Below, in pieces: positions 16,696-27,713 of a stretch of 64,000 bases of DNA; position 1 is the first letter of the stretch, and each line of letters opens with the position of its first letter. A model generated the notes under the pieces. It searched no databases, had not been told where the DNA came from, and was given only the letters and a program-made list of their open reading frames with translations. The translations under genes and the position numbers were made by a program. Source of the stretch: Pacificitalea manganoxidans (lineage in GTDB: Bacteria; Pseudomonadota; Alphaproteobacteria; Rhodobacterales; Rhodobacteraceae); contig NZ_CP021404.1 of the NCBI RefSeq assembly GCF_002504165.1, positions 992,001 through 1,056,000 of the forward strand. The letters run 5' to 3'.

Positions 16696-17709
16696 TCACA
16701 GACGCGCGCCGGGGGGCAGGGGGTGGCGCGGCAGGCTTAGGAAATCAAGTTCCATCTCGGCGCGGGACAGCCGTTCTTCGGGGCTGGAATCGCGCAAGGT
16801 GAGCGCCGCGCGGACCTTCTCGCAGCCTTCGGCCAGTTCGAACCCCTCGCCATAGCGCAGATCGAGGGTGATGAATTCCCAGATCTGCGCCTTGGTCACG
16901 CAGCCATACCGCTCGGCCCGGTCATAGGCGCGGGTGATACGCTCCGCCGTGGGCAGGCTGATCCGCTCCAGATCCGTGTCGCTCATGAGCACCTGATCGG
17001 ACACCGTGGCGCGCGCGCGAAATTCGTTCACCGCCCGCCGCCGCAGCCCGCGCCCGTAAATGCCCGACAACTCGTCATGCTGCGCGTCCGACAGATGCAG
17101 CCGCCCGAACGGGGCCGGTTGGCTTGGCGCCGGGTTGCGCGCCACCAGCGGCGGATCGCTTTCGCCCGTGTCTGCGATGATCGCTGCCGCCCCGCCGAAC
17201 AGCAGGGCCTTCTGCACCGGGCTGAGGATCGGCATCAGCAGGCGGATCACATGCGGATCGCCATGCCGAAACACCACCGTTTCGGTTTTGGCGGCGCGGT
17301 TGATCGCGCCGATCTGCCGCCGTCCGACGATGGGTTCATCGCGATGGGCGGGAATTTCGACGAGGTTGAGCCGTTTGAGGTGCCGCCACAGCGCCTCGGA
17401 CCCGTGGGGCCACGCCCACCACACGGTTGCGGGCAGGCCGCCGCAGACATCGCGCACCTGCTCCATCGCAAAGATCGAAGGGCACGGCACCAGATGCGGC
17501 CCGCGCGCAGGCGCAGGCAGTTCGGTTTCGTCCATGTAAAGCGGCGCGCCCTGTATCCCGGCCAGTGCCAGCCGTTCGGGCAGATTGTCGAAATAGGCCC
17601 CGTCGATCACGGCGTGCAGTTGACCGGGCTGACGGCGCAAGACATCGCCGAGCTTGTCGTCGATACGCAGACTTGTCATGACCCTGACCCCGTTGCGTGC
17701 GGTGTTCAC
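16696..17709 (-). CDS. Orphan DUF4123 protein (type VI adaptor family)
   Basis: 337 residues if the GTG at 17709 is the start (AGGGGAGA 5 bases upstream); ATG at 17679 is the other choice. Residues about 30-165 fit DUF4123: LHAVIDGAYFDNLPERL, then GPHLVPCPS, WAWPHGSEALWRHLKRLNLVE and VVFRHGDPHVIRLLMPILSPVQKALLFGG. The C-terminal half has the family's helical tail (YGCVTKAQIWEFITLDLRYGEGFEL). DUF4123 proteins (Tap/TEC) load effectors onto VgrG spikes of the type VI secretion system, yet no vgrG, effector or immunity gene is adjacent. It is followed by a MATE gene on the same strand side. Confidence 0.7.
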   Translation of the reverse strand: MNTARNGVRVMTSLRIDDKLGDVLRRQPGQLHAVIDGAYFDNLPERLALAGIQGAPLYMDETELPAPARGPHLVPCPSIFAMEQVRDVCGGLPATVWWAWPHGSEALWRHLKRLNLVEIPAHRDEPIVGRRQIGAINRAAKTETVVFRHGDPHVIRLLMPILSPVQKALLFGGAAAIIADTGESDPPLVARNPAPSQPAPFGRLHLSDAQHDELSGIYGRGLRRRAVNEFRARATVSDQVLMSDTDLERISLPTAERITRAYDRAERYGCVTKAQIWEFITLDLRYGEGFELAEGCEKVRAALTLRDSSPEERLSRAEMELDFLSLPRHPLPPGARL

Positions 17710-17777
17710 ATACTCTCCCCTGAGTAGTAACACCTCGGTTCCAGAAAGGGCAGGGTCAATTTACCCAGCGTCAGGTT

Positions 17778-19157
17778 TCAGGTCGTGGCGGCCCCCGCCG
17801 GGCCCCGGCGCACGGCGCGCAGTCCGGGCCCCCAGAACCGCCACAGCAGCAGGATCGCGGCGACACCCAGCCCAAAGGTCAGCCCCATCCAGACACCGGG
17901 TCCGCGATAGTCCAGCGTAAAGCCTAGCAGATAGGCCACGGGCATCCCCACCGGCCAATAGGCGATGGCCGCGATGAGCATCGGCACCTTGGTGTCGCGG
18001 ATGCCCCGCAGCAGCCCCAAGGCCACCACCTGCATCGCGTCGGCCAGTTGGAACACTGCCGCCACCAGCAGCAGCGGCACCCCGGTTGCAAGGATCAGCG
18101 CGCGGTCGGGATCGGCGGGATCGACGAACATCCCGATCAGCAGCGCGGGCAGCGTGACAAAGATTCCGATGGTCAGCACGGCAAAGCCGAGTGACATGGC
18201 GATGGCGGTGCGCCCACCCCGCGCCAGACCCCGCGTGTCGCCCCGGCCCATCGCTCGCCCGGCAAGAATCGTCGCCGCCTGTGCCAGCCCGACATGGACC
18301 ATGAACATCACCGAAATGACCTGAAGCGCGATGCCATGCGCGGCCAGCGGGATTTCCCCCAGCCAGCCCATCATGACGGAGGTCGCGGAAAACAGGCCCA
18401 CCTCGGCGAGGCTGGTCAGCCCGATGGGGCCGCCCATGCGAAGGATTTCCGAGCAGATCTCCCAATCCGGGCGCCATAGACGCCGAAACAGGTCATGTTC
18501 GGGGAAGACCCGCCGCGCATAGATCACCAGCCCGATGATCGACACGACATGCACCATCAGCGACGCGATGGCGGAGCCGCGAATGCCCAGTTCCGGCATG
18601 CCCCAATTGCCGAAGATCAGCGCATAGTTCAGCACCGCATTGGCCGCCGCCGCCGCCAGCGTGATCCACATGGTGATCCCGGCGCGGTCCATCGCGGCAA
18701 GGTAGGATTTCAGCACCATCACGCCGAGCGCGGGGATCATGCCCCAGCCGGTGATGCGCAGGTAGGATTGCGCGGCTTCGGCCAAGTCCGGGTCTTGCCC
18801 CAGCGCGCTGAGCAGCGGCTGCGAGAACCACATCAGCGGCAGCACCGCCACAGCGTAAAGCGCGGAGGCCCACAGCCCCATGCGGGACACCCGGCGGATG
18901 CGGACATGATCGCCAGAGGCTTCGGCCGCCGCGACCAGCGGCGACACCGCCCAGGCAAGCCCCGATCCGAGGATGAACAGCACGAACCAGAAGGTCGAGC
19001 CAAGGATCACCGCCGCCAGCGCCGAGACGTCATACCAGCCCAGCATCAGCGTATCGATGACCTGCACGGCCATCTGCCCGACATTGCCGCCGATCAGCGG
19101 CAGGCCGAGGATCAGCAAGGTGCGGGCATGGCGGGAATATGGAACGGGCTCGGACAT
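17778..19157 (-). CDS. MATE family multidrug efflux transporter
   Basis: 459 residues, twelve hydrophobic helices in two MatE halves (about 15-175 and 240-400). Typical features are LGLPLIGGNVGQMAVQVIDTLMLGWYDVSALAAVILG near the start and the second-half start GGPIGLTSLAEVGLFSATSVMMGWLGE. MATE proteins export cationic drugs or metabolites using Na+ or H+ gradients. The gene lies downstream of the divergent mcl1 side and upstream of the DUF4123 gene, all on the minus strand apart from each other; no operon is evident. Confidence 0.93.
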   Translation of the reverse strand: MSEPVPYSRHARTLLILGLPLIGGNVGQMAVQVIDTLMLGWYDVSALAAVILGSTFWFVLFILGSGLAWAVSPLVAAAEASGDHVRIRRVSRMGLWASALYAVAVLPLMWFSQPLLSALGQDPDLAEAAQSYLRITGWGMIPALGVMVLKSYLAAMDRAGITMWITLAAAAANAVLNYALIFGNWGMPELGIRGSAIASLMVHVVSIIGLVIYARRVFPEHDLFRRLWRPDWEICSEILRMGGPIGLTSLAEVGLFSATSVMMGWLGEIPLAAHGIALQVISVMFMVHVGLAQAATILAGRAMGRGDTRGLARGGRTAIAMSLGFAVLTIGIFVTLPALLIGMFVDPADPDRALILATGVPLLLVAAVFQLADAMQVVALGLLRGIRDTKVPMLIAAIAYWPVGMPVAYLLGFTLDYRGPGVWMGLTFGLGVAAILLLWRFWGPGLRAVRRGPAGAATT

Positions 19158-19222
19158 GCCTGCGGATTAGGCGCCCCGGCCCGGTCAGGCAAGAGCGGAG
19201 ATTGTCCGCAGCTCGCCCGCGC

Positions 19223-20182
19223 TCAGGCCGCGCCGATCAGTTCGGACTGCGCGACGATGACCTCCGCCTGCTTGATCGACGCGATATCGACCAACCGTCC
19301 CTTGTAAACGGTCGCGCCTGCGCCTTCGGCGCGGGCTTGCTCCATCGCCGCGAGGATCTCGCGCGCTTCGCTCACCGCCGCCTCGGACGGGGTAAAGACC
19401 TCGTTGGCCAGCGCGACCTGTTTGGGGTGGATCGCCCATTTGCCGACCATCCCCAGCGTGGCCGAGCGGCGGGCCTGCGCGCGGAAGCCGTCATCATCCG
19501 AGAAATCCCCGAATGGCCCGTCGACCGGCAGCACACCGTGGCTGCGGCAGGCGGCGACGATGGCGGTCTGCGCCCAGTGCCACGGATCGGACCAGTGCTG
19601 CACCCCGTTGCGCAGCATGTAATAATTTTCCTGCGTGCCGCCGATGCCGGTGGTCTGCATCCCCATCGAGGCCGCGAAATCCGCCGCGCCAAGGCTCATC
19701 GCCTGCAACCGGGGTGAGGCCGCCGCGATGGCGTCCACATTGGCGATGCCTGCCGCGCTTTCGATAATGACCTCGAAGGCGATCCGCTTGCTCCGGCCCG
19801 TGGCGCGTTCGATGGCCGTGACCAGCGCGTCGACGGCGTAGATGTCTTCGGCGCAGCCCACCTTGGGGATCATGATCTGGTCGAGACGGTCGGAGGCCTG
19901 TTCCAGCAGGTCCACCACATCGCGATACCAATAGGGGGTGTCGAGCCCGTTGATCCGCACCGACAGATGTTTGCGCCCCCAATCCACATCGCCAATCGCC
20001 TCGATAATCGTGGCGCGGGCCTTGGGTTTGTCATCGGGGGACACGCTGTCTTCGAGATCGAGATTGATGACATCGACGTCGGAGCGCGCCATTTTCTCGA
20101 AGATCGCAGGACGGGAGCCGGGGCCGAACAGCTGACAGCGGTTCGGGCGCGCGGGCGGGGCAGACTGGATGCGGAAGGACAT
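19223..20182 (-). CDS. mcl1: L-malyl-CoA / beta-methylmalyl-CoA lyase
   Basis: 319 residues from the ATG at 20182 (GGAG 9 bases upstream); the open frame extends only 6 codons further to a TTG. Member of the HpcH/HpaI-CitE aldolase family: NRCQLFGPGSRPAIFEKM, NLDLEDSVSPDDK, SVRINGLDTPYWYRD, MIPKVGCAEDIYAVDAL, and FEVIIESAAGIANV with the Mg-binding Glu. The whole pattern is that of Rhodobacter Mcl1, which cleaves or forms malyl-CoA and beta-methylmalyl-CoA from glyoxylate with acetyl- or propionyl-CoA in the ethylmalonyl-CoA pathway. Divergent from the dgcN operon. Confidence 0.93.
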   Translation of the reverse strand: MSFRIQSAPPARPNRCQLFGPGSRPAIFEKMARSDVDVINLDLEDSVSPDDKPKARATIIEAIGDVDWGRKHLSVRINGLDTPYWYRDVVDLLEQASDRLDQIMIPKVGCAEDIYAVDALVTAIERATGRSKRIAFEVIIESAAGIANVDAIAAASPRLQAMSLGAADFAASMGMQTTGIGGTQENYYMLRNGVQHWSDPWHWAQTAIVAACRSHGVLPVDGPFGDFSDDDGFRAQARRSATLGMVGKWAIHPKQVALANEVFTPSEAAVSEAREILAAMEQARAEGAGATVYKGRLVDIASIKQAEVIVAQSELIGAA

Positions 20183-20483
20183 GAGGCAATGCTCCGGCAA
20201 TTATGTTCCGAATGGTTCGTGCAATGGGATATATTGTTGCGCAGTCGATTGCAATCTCGCTGTGCAGGTGCAGCACGATTGCCCGGGGGTGGAATCGGAG
20301 TGCTTCGACGAAATGACGCTGAGCGAGTTTATAATTCGACTATTTTATAATCAGGTCGAATGTTTCTGCGCGACACGCCGAAATTGTCGAAGATTATTGC
20401 ATTGCGAAGTTTCGCTGCGCCGCAGTTTGCCAACACCTGCGTCGCGCTAGCTCCTACCTTGCCGCAAAATTGGAGCATACCCC
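20183..20483. promoter_or_regulatory. Divergent promoter region between mcl1 and dgcN
   Basis: 301 bases, clearly richer in A and T than the surroundings (for example TTTATAATTCGACTATTTTATAAT near 20330-20350 in two parts). It must hold the promoters of both divergent genes. Several TTGC/GCAA short motifs occur (20236-20260, 20395-20440), such as ATTGCATTGCGAA, which recall short-chain acyl-CoA regulator sites, but no clean consensus was found. Confidence 0.5.
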
Positions 20484-21485
20484 ATGATCGAGACCCCATA
20501 TCTTCTGTTCCTCGGCGACGCGCCTGACCAACTGTCCGCGAAAGTGGGTCAGGGCATTCGCGATTGGCGCCCCGAAAACGCGGTGGGTCAGTTCCGTCTG
20601 CCCGGCTGCGGTGCCGATCTGCGTCTGACCGACATGACGCTGGAAGAGGCGCGCGATGCCGGTGCCAAGACGCTGGTCATTGGTGTCGCCAACCGGGGGG
20701 GCACGATTTCCGAGACGTGGAAGGACGTTCTGCGCGAGGCGATGGATCTGGGCTTTGATCTGGCCGCCGGGCTGCACAGCCTGCTGCGCGATGAGCCCGA
20801 TCTGAAGCAAAAAGCGCAGGAGACCGGGCGCACCCTGCACGATGTGCGCATCCCGACCGTCAAATACCCGATCGCCAACGGCGAGAAGCGGCGGGGCAAG
20901 CGCTGTCTGGCCGTGGGCACCGATTGTTCGGTCGGCAAGATGTATACGGCGCTGGCGATGGATGCCGAAATGCGCGAGCGCGGTATGAAGTCGAGCTTCC
21001 GCGCCACGGGGCAGACCGGCATCCTGATCACGGGCGAGGGCGTGCCGCTCGATGCGGTGATCGCCGATTTCATGGCGGGTTCCGTCGAATGGCTGTCGCC
21101 CGACAATGACGACGACCATTGGGACATGATCGAAGGCCAAGGCTCGCTGTTTCATGCGTCCTATAGCGGCGTGACGATGGCGCTGGTTCATGGCGGTCAG
21201 CCTGATGCGTTGGTTCTGTGCCATGAGCCGACCCGCACCCATATGCGCGGTCTGCCGTCCTATGCGCTGCCCAGCCTGCATGAGCTGCGCGATGTGGCGC
21301 TGACGCTGGCGCGGGTGGTGAACCCGGCGGTGCAGGTCACCGGCATTTCGGTCAACACGCAGCACATGGCCGAGGACGAAGCGCGCGCCTATCTTGCCAA
21401 TTTGGAGGCGGAAATGGCGCTGCCCGCGACCGATCCCTATCGGTTCGGCGCGGCGAAGCTGGTCGACCGGCTGGCGGAACTGTAA
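20484..21485 (+). CDS. dgcN: DUF1611 protein, D-glutamate N-acetyltransferase-like
   Basis: 333 residues. The C-terminal DUF1611 part carries a P-loop-like motif (LAVGTDCSVGKMYTALAMDAEM) and GQGSLFHASYSGVTMALVHGGQPDALVLCHEPTR, both typical. Members named DgcN N-acetylate D-glutamate in marine bacteria, with DgcA then racemising the product. The next genes here are just such an enolase-superfamily epimerase and a D-amino acid transaminase, which makes this assignment likely; the activity itself is inferred from family and context. No regulator gene of the pathway is adjacent. Confidence 0.78.
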   Translation: MIETPYLLFLGDAPDQLSAKVGQGIRDWRPENAVGQFRLPGCGADLRLTDMTLEEARDAGAKTLVIGVANRGGTISETWKDVLREAMDLGFDLAAGLHSLLRDEPDLKQKAQETGRTLHDVRIPTVKYPIANGEKRRGKRCLAVGTDCSVGKMYTALAMDAEMRERGMKSSFRATGQTGILITGEGVPLDAVIADFMAGSVEWLSPDNDDDHWDMIEGQGSLFHASYSGVTMALVHGGQPDALVLCHEPTRTHMRGLPSYALPSLHELRDVALTLARVVNPAVQVTGISVNTQHMAEDEARAYLANLEAEMALPATDPYRFGAAKLVDRLAEL

Positions 21486-21609
21486 GCCGGACGCGTCCGC
21501 GCGGGGCATGGCGGGCCGGGGCGATGCGCCTCCGCCCGTCATCCGGCGCCCGTCACCCAGCGCCCAGCGCGCCGCAGCTGTGCCCGATTTCCCCGATACA
21601 GGAGCCATC

Positions 21610-22578
21610 ATGCAGATCACCGTCACGTCCGAAACCTTCCGCCTTGCACAGGTCTTTACCATCTCCCGCGGCTCCCGCAGCACGGCGGAGGTGCTGACCG
21701 TGACGCTGGAACAGGACGGCGTGCGCGGCTGGGGCGAATGCGTTCCCTATGCCCGCTACGGTGAAACGCTCGACAGTGTGGCCGATCAGATCCGCGCGTT
21801 GCCCGAAGGCACGCTGACCCGCGCCTCTCTCCAAGGCCTGCTGCCCGCCGGGGCCGCCCGCAACGCCGTCGATTGCGCGCTGTGGGATTTGCAGGCCAAG
21901 CAGGAGGGCAAGCCTGTGTGGCAACTGGCCGGGCTGGAGGCGCCGAAGCCGGAGATCACCGCCTATACCCTGTCGCTCGACACGCCCGAGGCGATGCGCG
22001 CGCAGGCGGCGCAGAATTCGCATCGGCCATTGCTGAAGATCAAGCTGGGCACGCCCGACGACATGCCCCGGCTGGAGGCCGTGCGGTCAGGTGCGCCGCG
22101 GGCCGATATCATCCTCGACGCGAACGAAGGCTGGTCGGTGGAGGTCTATGCCGATCTGGCGCCGCATCTGGTGCGGCTCGGCGTCAAGATGGTGGAGCAA
22201 CCGCTGCCCGCCGGGGATGACGAGGCGCTGATCGGGCTGGACCGGCCCGTGCCGCTATGTGCCGACGAGGCCGTGCATGACCGCGCTTCGCTACCCGCGC
22301 TGAAGGGCAAATACGACATGATCAACATCAAGCTCGACAAGACCGGCGGCCTGACCGAAGCGCTGGCCCTGCGCGACGAGGCCCGCGCGATGGGCTTTGA
22401 TATCATGGTGGGTTGCATGGTCGGCTCGTCGCTGGCGATGGCCCCGGCGGTGCTGGTCGCTCAGGGTGCGGCGGTGACCGACCTTGACGGGCCGCTGCTT
22501 CTGGCCGAAGACCGCGATACCCCGCTGTGCTTTGACACGTCGGGGGTGCATCCCGCCGCACCGGCGCTCTGGGGATAG
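21610..22578 (+). CDS. dgcA: Enolase-superfamily racemase/epimerase (N-acetyl-D-glutamate racemase-like)
   Basis: 322 residues from the ATG at 21610 (AGGAG upstream). Muconate-lactonising subgroup of the enolase superfamily: KIKLG (the KxK pair), the three metal ligands in IILDANEGW, MVEQPLP and LCADEAV, and the second-side lysine in INIKLDKTGGL. Both acid/base lysines are present, as expected for a racemase. Commonly annotated as dipeptide epimerase; next to dgcN it fits DgcA, which converts N-acetyl-D-Glu to N-acetyl-L-Glu. The 124-base gap after dgcN has a 12-bp palindrome at 21488-21499 but no clear terminator, so the three genes may still form one unit. Confidence 0.8.
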   Translation: MQITVTSETFRLAQVFTISRGSRSTAEVLTVTLEQDGVRGWGECVPYARYGETLDSVADQIRALPEGTLTRASLQGLLPAGAARNAVDCALWDLQAKQEGKPVWQLAGLEAPKPEITAYTLSLDTPEAMRAQAAQNSHRPLLKIKLGTPDDMPRLEAVRSGAPRADIILDANEGWSVEVYADLAPHLVRLGVKMVEQPLPAGDDEALIGLDRPVPLCADEAVHDRASLPALKGKYDMINIKLDKTGGLTEALALRDEARAMGFDIMVGCMVGSSLAMAPAVLVAQGAAVTDLDGPLLLAEDRDTPLCFDTSGVHPAAPALWG

Positions 22579-22591
22579 GAGACAGATCAGA

Positions 22592-23449
22592 ATGACCCGC
22601 ACCGTTTACGTCAATGGCGACTATGTGCCCGAAGCCGAAGCCAAGGTTTCGGTGTTCGACCGTGGCTTCCTGTTCGCGGATGGCGTCTATGAGGTGACCA
22701 GCGTGCTGGACGGCAAGCTGATCGATTTCGACGGCCATGCCAAACGGCTGGAACGGTCGCTGGGCGAGCTGGAGATCGGCGTGCCGCTGAGCCGCGAAGA
22801 CCTGCTAGAAGTCCACCGCCAGCTGATCGCCCGCAACGAGTTGACCGATGGGCTGATCTATTTGCAGATCACCCGCGGCGCCGCCGACCGCGATTTCATC
22901 TATCCCGCCGCCGACACGCCGCAGACCGTGGTGCTGTTCACGCAGGCCAAGCCGGGTCTGGCCGACAGCCCCGTCGCGCGCACCGGGCTGAAGGTGATTT
23001 CCATCGACGACATCCGCTGGGGCCGCCGCGACATCAAGACCGTGCAGCTTCTCTACCCCTCGATGGGCAAGATGATGGCAAAGGCTGCCGGTGCCGATGA
23101 TGCGTGGATGGTCGAAGACGGCGTGGTGACCGAAGGCACGTCCAACAACGCCTATATCGTCAAAAACGGTAAGATCATCACCCGCCACCTGGGCACCGAG
23201 ATCCTGCATGGGATCACCCGCGCCGCTGTCCTGCGCTTTGCCCGCGAGGCGCAGATGGAGGTCGAGGAGCGCGCGTTCTCCATCGAGGAAGCACAGGACG
23301 CCGACGAGGCATTTATCACCTCCGCATCCAGCTTTGTGACCCCGGTCGTCGAAATCGACGGCGCGACGGTGGGCACGGGCAAGCCCGGCTTCGTCGCCAC
23401 GCGCCTGCGTGAGATCTATCTCGACGAAAGCCGCAAGAAGTCGGTCTGA
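22592..23449 (+). CDS. D-amino acid aminotransferase
   Basis: 285 residues, fold type IV PLP enzyme. K149 in RDIKTVQLL is the PLP lysine; FDRGFLFADGVYEV and LIYLQITRGAADRDF match D-alanine transaminases rather than branched-chain ones; GTSNNAYIV binds PLP phosphate. It would pass amino groups from D-amino acids to 2-oxoglutarate, making D-glutamate, the substrate of the two preceding genes. Only 13 bases separate it from dgcA, with AGGAG inside the gap. Confidence 0.88.
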   Translation: MTRTVYVNGDYVPEAEAKVSVFDRGFLFADGVYEVTSVLDGKLIDFDGHAKRLERSLGELEIGVPLSREDLLEVHRQLIARNELTDGLIYLQITRGAADRDFIYPAADTPQTVVLFTQAKPGLADSPVARTGLKVISIDDIRWGRRDIKTVQLLYPSMGKMMAKAAGADDAWMVEDGVVTEGTSNNAYIVKNGKIITRHLGTEILHGITRAAVLRFAREAQMEVEERAFSIEEAQDADEAFITSASSFVTPVVEIDGATVGTGKPGFVATRLREIYLDESRKKSV

Positions 23450-23638
23450 CGCATGGCGCCCCCGGACGTGTCATGGCGCGCGGGGGTCCCTGTCGGGCCG
23501 GACACGCCGGGCATCGAGGGGGCGTTAGGTTGGCCGGGGCGGTTCCGGCGGATCCTGCCCCATCCCCCAAAAGCGGGCGTTGAAGCCGCGGCGCGCTAGG
23601 CTTATTGTCGGCGCGCCTTCCGGCCTTTGGAGTAGATT

Positions 23639-24055
23639 ATGTTTTCCGAACTGCTGACCCGGCTGACCCAGCCCCGGCCCCTGCCGCTGCCCGATACGGA
23701 TGCGCGGCTGGCCTTGGCCGCGCTGCTGGTGCGGGTCGCCAAATCCGACAATAACTTTGCCTTCGAGGAAGTGCGCCAGATCGACCGCATTCTGGCCGAA
23801 CGCTATGGGCTAAGCCCCGTCGCCGCCGCCAAGCTGCGCGCGCAGGCGCAGAAAATGGAGCCGCAGGCCCCCGCCACCGCTGATTTCGCCCGCTCGGTCA
23901 AAGCGGCGGTGCCCTATGCCGACCGCTCCGCCGTGGTCGCGGCGCTGTGGTCCGTCATCGTCTCCGACGGCGCGGAAAAGCCCGAAGAAGCAGTCGTGCT
24001 GGCGGAGATCGCCGGTGTTCTGGGCGTCTCGACCGAGGATCTGGAGAAGGGGTGA
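23639..24055 (+). CDS. TerB-like protein
   Basis: 138 residues, all-helical. ARLALAALLVRVAKSDNNFAFEEVRQIDRIL and VVAALWSVIVSDGAEKPEEAVVLAEIAGVLGVS show the two helical pairs of the TerB/DjlA-like fold, with acidic residues after the helices that may bind a divalent metal. Function in non-tellurite settings is unknown. AGGAG-like GGAGTAG precedes the ATG. Convergent with cueR. Confidence 0.8.
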   Translation: MFSELLTRLTQPRPLPLPDTDARLALAALLVRVAKSDNNFAFEEVRQIDRILAERYGLSPVAAAKLRAQAQKMEPQAPATADFARSVKAAVPYADRSAVVAALWSVIVSDGAEKPEEAVVLAEIAGVLGVSTEDLEKG

Positions 24056-24100
24056 CGGGGCGCGCAGCCCCGCGCCCCCGCGTCGTTCCGGGCGCTCCGT

Positions 24101-24538
24101 TCAGCCGCGCGCGGCCCGGTCTGCCGGGCGTTGTTCGGCGCGGGCCTTGGCCTTGGCCTTGGCCAGATCGGCGAGGATCGGGCAATCGGGGCGGTGGTCT
24201 CCGGCGCAGGATGCGACGAGATGCGACAGGGTGGCGCGCATTTCGGTCAGTTCCGCGATCTTGTCATCGATGCGGGCCAGATGTTCGGTCGCGATCTGCT
24301 TGACCTCGCCGCTGGCGCGTTCCTTGTCCTCATAGAGGGCCAGCAGGCTGCGACAGGCTTCGATGCTGAACCCCAGAGCACGCGCCCGGCCCAGAAAGGC
24401 CAGTTTGTGCACATCGCTCTCGCGGAAGCTGCGATAGCCATTGGCGCTGCGCAGCGGTTGCACCAAACCGATATCCTCATAGTAGCGGATGGTCTTGGCC
24501 GGCAGGCCGGACCGGGTCGCCACGTCTCCGATGTTCAT
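24101..24538 (-). CDS. cueR: Cu(I)-responsive MerR-family regulator
   Basis: 145 residues. N-terminal winged helix (MNIGDVATRSGLPAKTIRYYEDIGL) and a dimer helix, then the metal loop with C111 and C119 (SCAGDHRPDCP), matching the two-cysteine Cu(I) site of CueR. It should activate copper-export genes by twisting promoters with 19-20 bp spacers. It lies 11 bases after copA and is probably made from the same transcript, giving autoregulation. Two operators of the right kind are present at 27115-27135 and 31825-31844. The tail is Lys/Ala/Arg-rich. Confidence 0.95.
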   Translation of the reverse strand: MNIGDVATRSGLPAKTIRYYEDIGLVQPLRSANGYRSFRESDVHKLAFLGRARALGFSIEACRSLLALYEDKERASGEVKQIATEHLARIDDKIAELTEMRATLSHLVASCAGDHRPDCPILADLAKAKAKARAEQRPADRAARG

Positions 24539-24549
24539 GTTTCTTCTCC

Positions 24550-27081
<2,532 letters not shown>

Positions 27082-27107
27082 AGGGGTCTCCCGGCCTGTT
27101 CAGCGCA

Positions 27108-27138
27108 GAGGTAGGGGTTTCCCCCACTGGAAGGTCAA
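27108..27138 (-). promoter_or_regulatory. CueR-type promoter/operator of copA
   Basis: On the minus strand TTGACC (27138-27133) is followed after 19 bases by TACCTC (27113-27108). Between them lies a dyad starting ACCTTCC and ending in GGAAACC, a good left half and an imperfect right half of the CueR site. Long spacer plus dyad is the mark of MerR-family control. Confidence 0.75.
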
Positions 27139-27215
27139 CGGACAGGTGTTAATTTTCTTCCAGCGACTGTCAGGTAAGCGCGGACAGGGCCACCAAGGCG
27201 CGGCACCGGGGCCGG

Positions 27216-27713
27216 TCATTGCCCGCCCGCCTGCTCCGCCGCCCGTTCCGCGGCATCGCGTTCGGCCTGCGCCGCGCGCTGACGTTCGGGCCATGTCGAT
27301 TTTATATAGGCCAGAATTGCGCGGATTTCCGCGTCGCTCAGCACGTCTTCGAAGCCGGGCATGCCACTGTTGAAGTCCAGCCCTTCGCGCGCCATGGCCT
27401 CGCGCCCGCCCAGACGGGTGTAATCGAACAGCATGGCGTCGGAATGGTGCCAAGTGTGGCCACTGGCGTCATGGGGCGGGGCGGGGAGGATGCCGTCGGG
27501 GCCGGGGCTGCGCCAGTCGGGCTGACCCTCCAGCGCGGCGCCGTGACAGGCCGCGCAGTTGTCCTGATAGAGCTGCTCCGCCGCGACGAGATCGAGGGGC
27601 TGTGCAAGCTCCGGCCCCTCGGCGGTGGCAAGGGACGTGCGGCCCAGCAGCAGCGCGACCCCAAGGGTAACGCCGATGCCTGCGCATGCGAAAGCTGCCG
27701 CGCGCCGCATCAT
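27216..27713 (-). CDS. Periplasmic c-type cytochrome (HHSDA type)
   Basis: 165 residues from the ATG at 27713, which overlaps the multicopper oxidase stop (ATGA). An N-terminal hydrophobic stretch ([18 protein letters not shown]) is a signal or anchor. The heme site is C53-A-A-C56-H57 and M118 (SGMPGF) is the likely sixth ligand. Between them is [15 protein letters not shown], shared in part with the first gene of the operon (HHSDAAF). The C-terminal 25 residues are Ala/Glu/Arg-rich and helical. Last gene of the six-gene copper operon; it should carry electrons to or from the oxidase. Confidence 0.85.
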   Translation of the reverse strand: MMRRAAAFACAGIGVTLGVALLLGRTSLATAEGPELAQPLDLVAAEQLYQDNCAACHGAALEGQPDWRSPGPDGILPAPPHDASGHTWHHSDAMLFDYTRLGGREAMAREGLDFNSGMPGFEDVLSDAEIRAILAYIKSTWPERQRAAQAERDAAERAAEQAGGQ

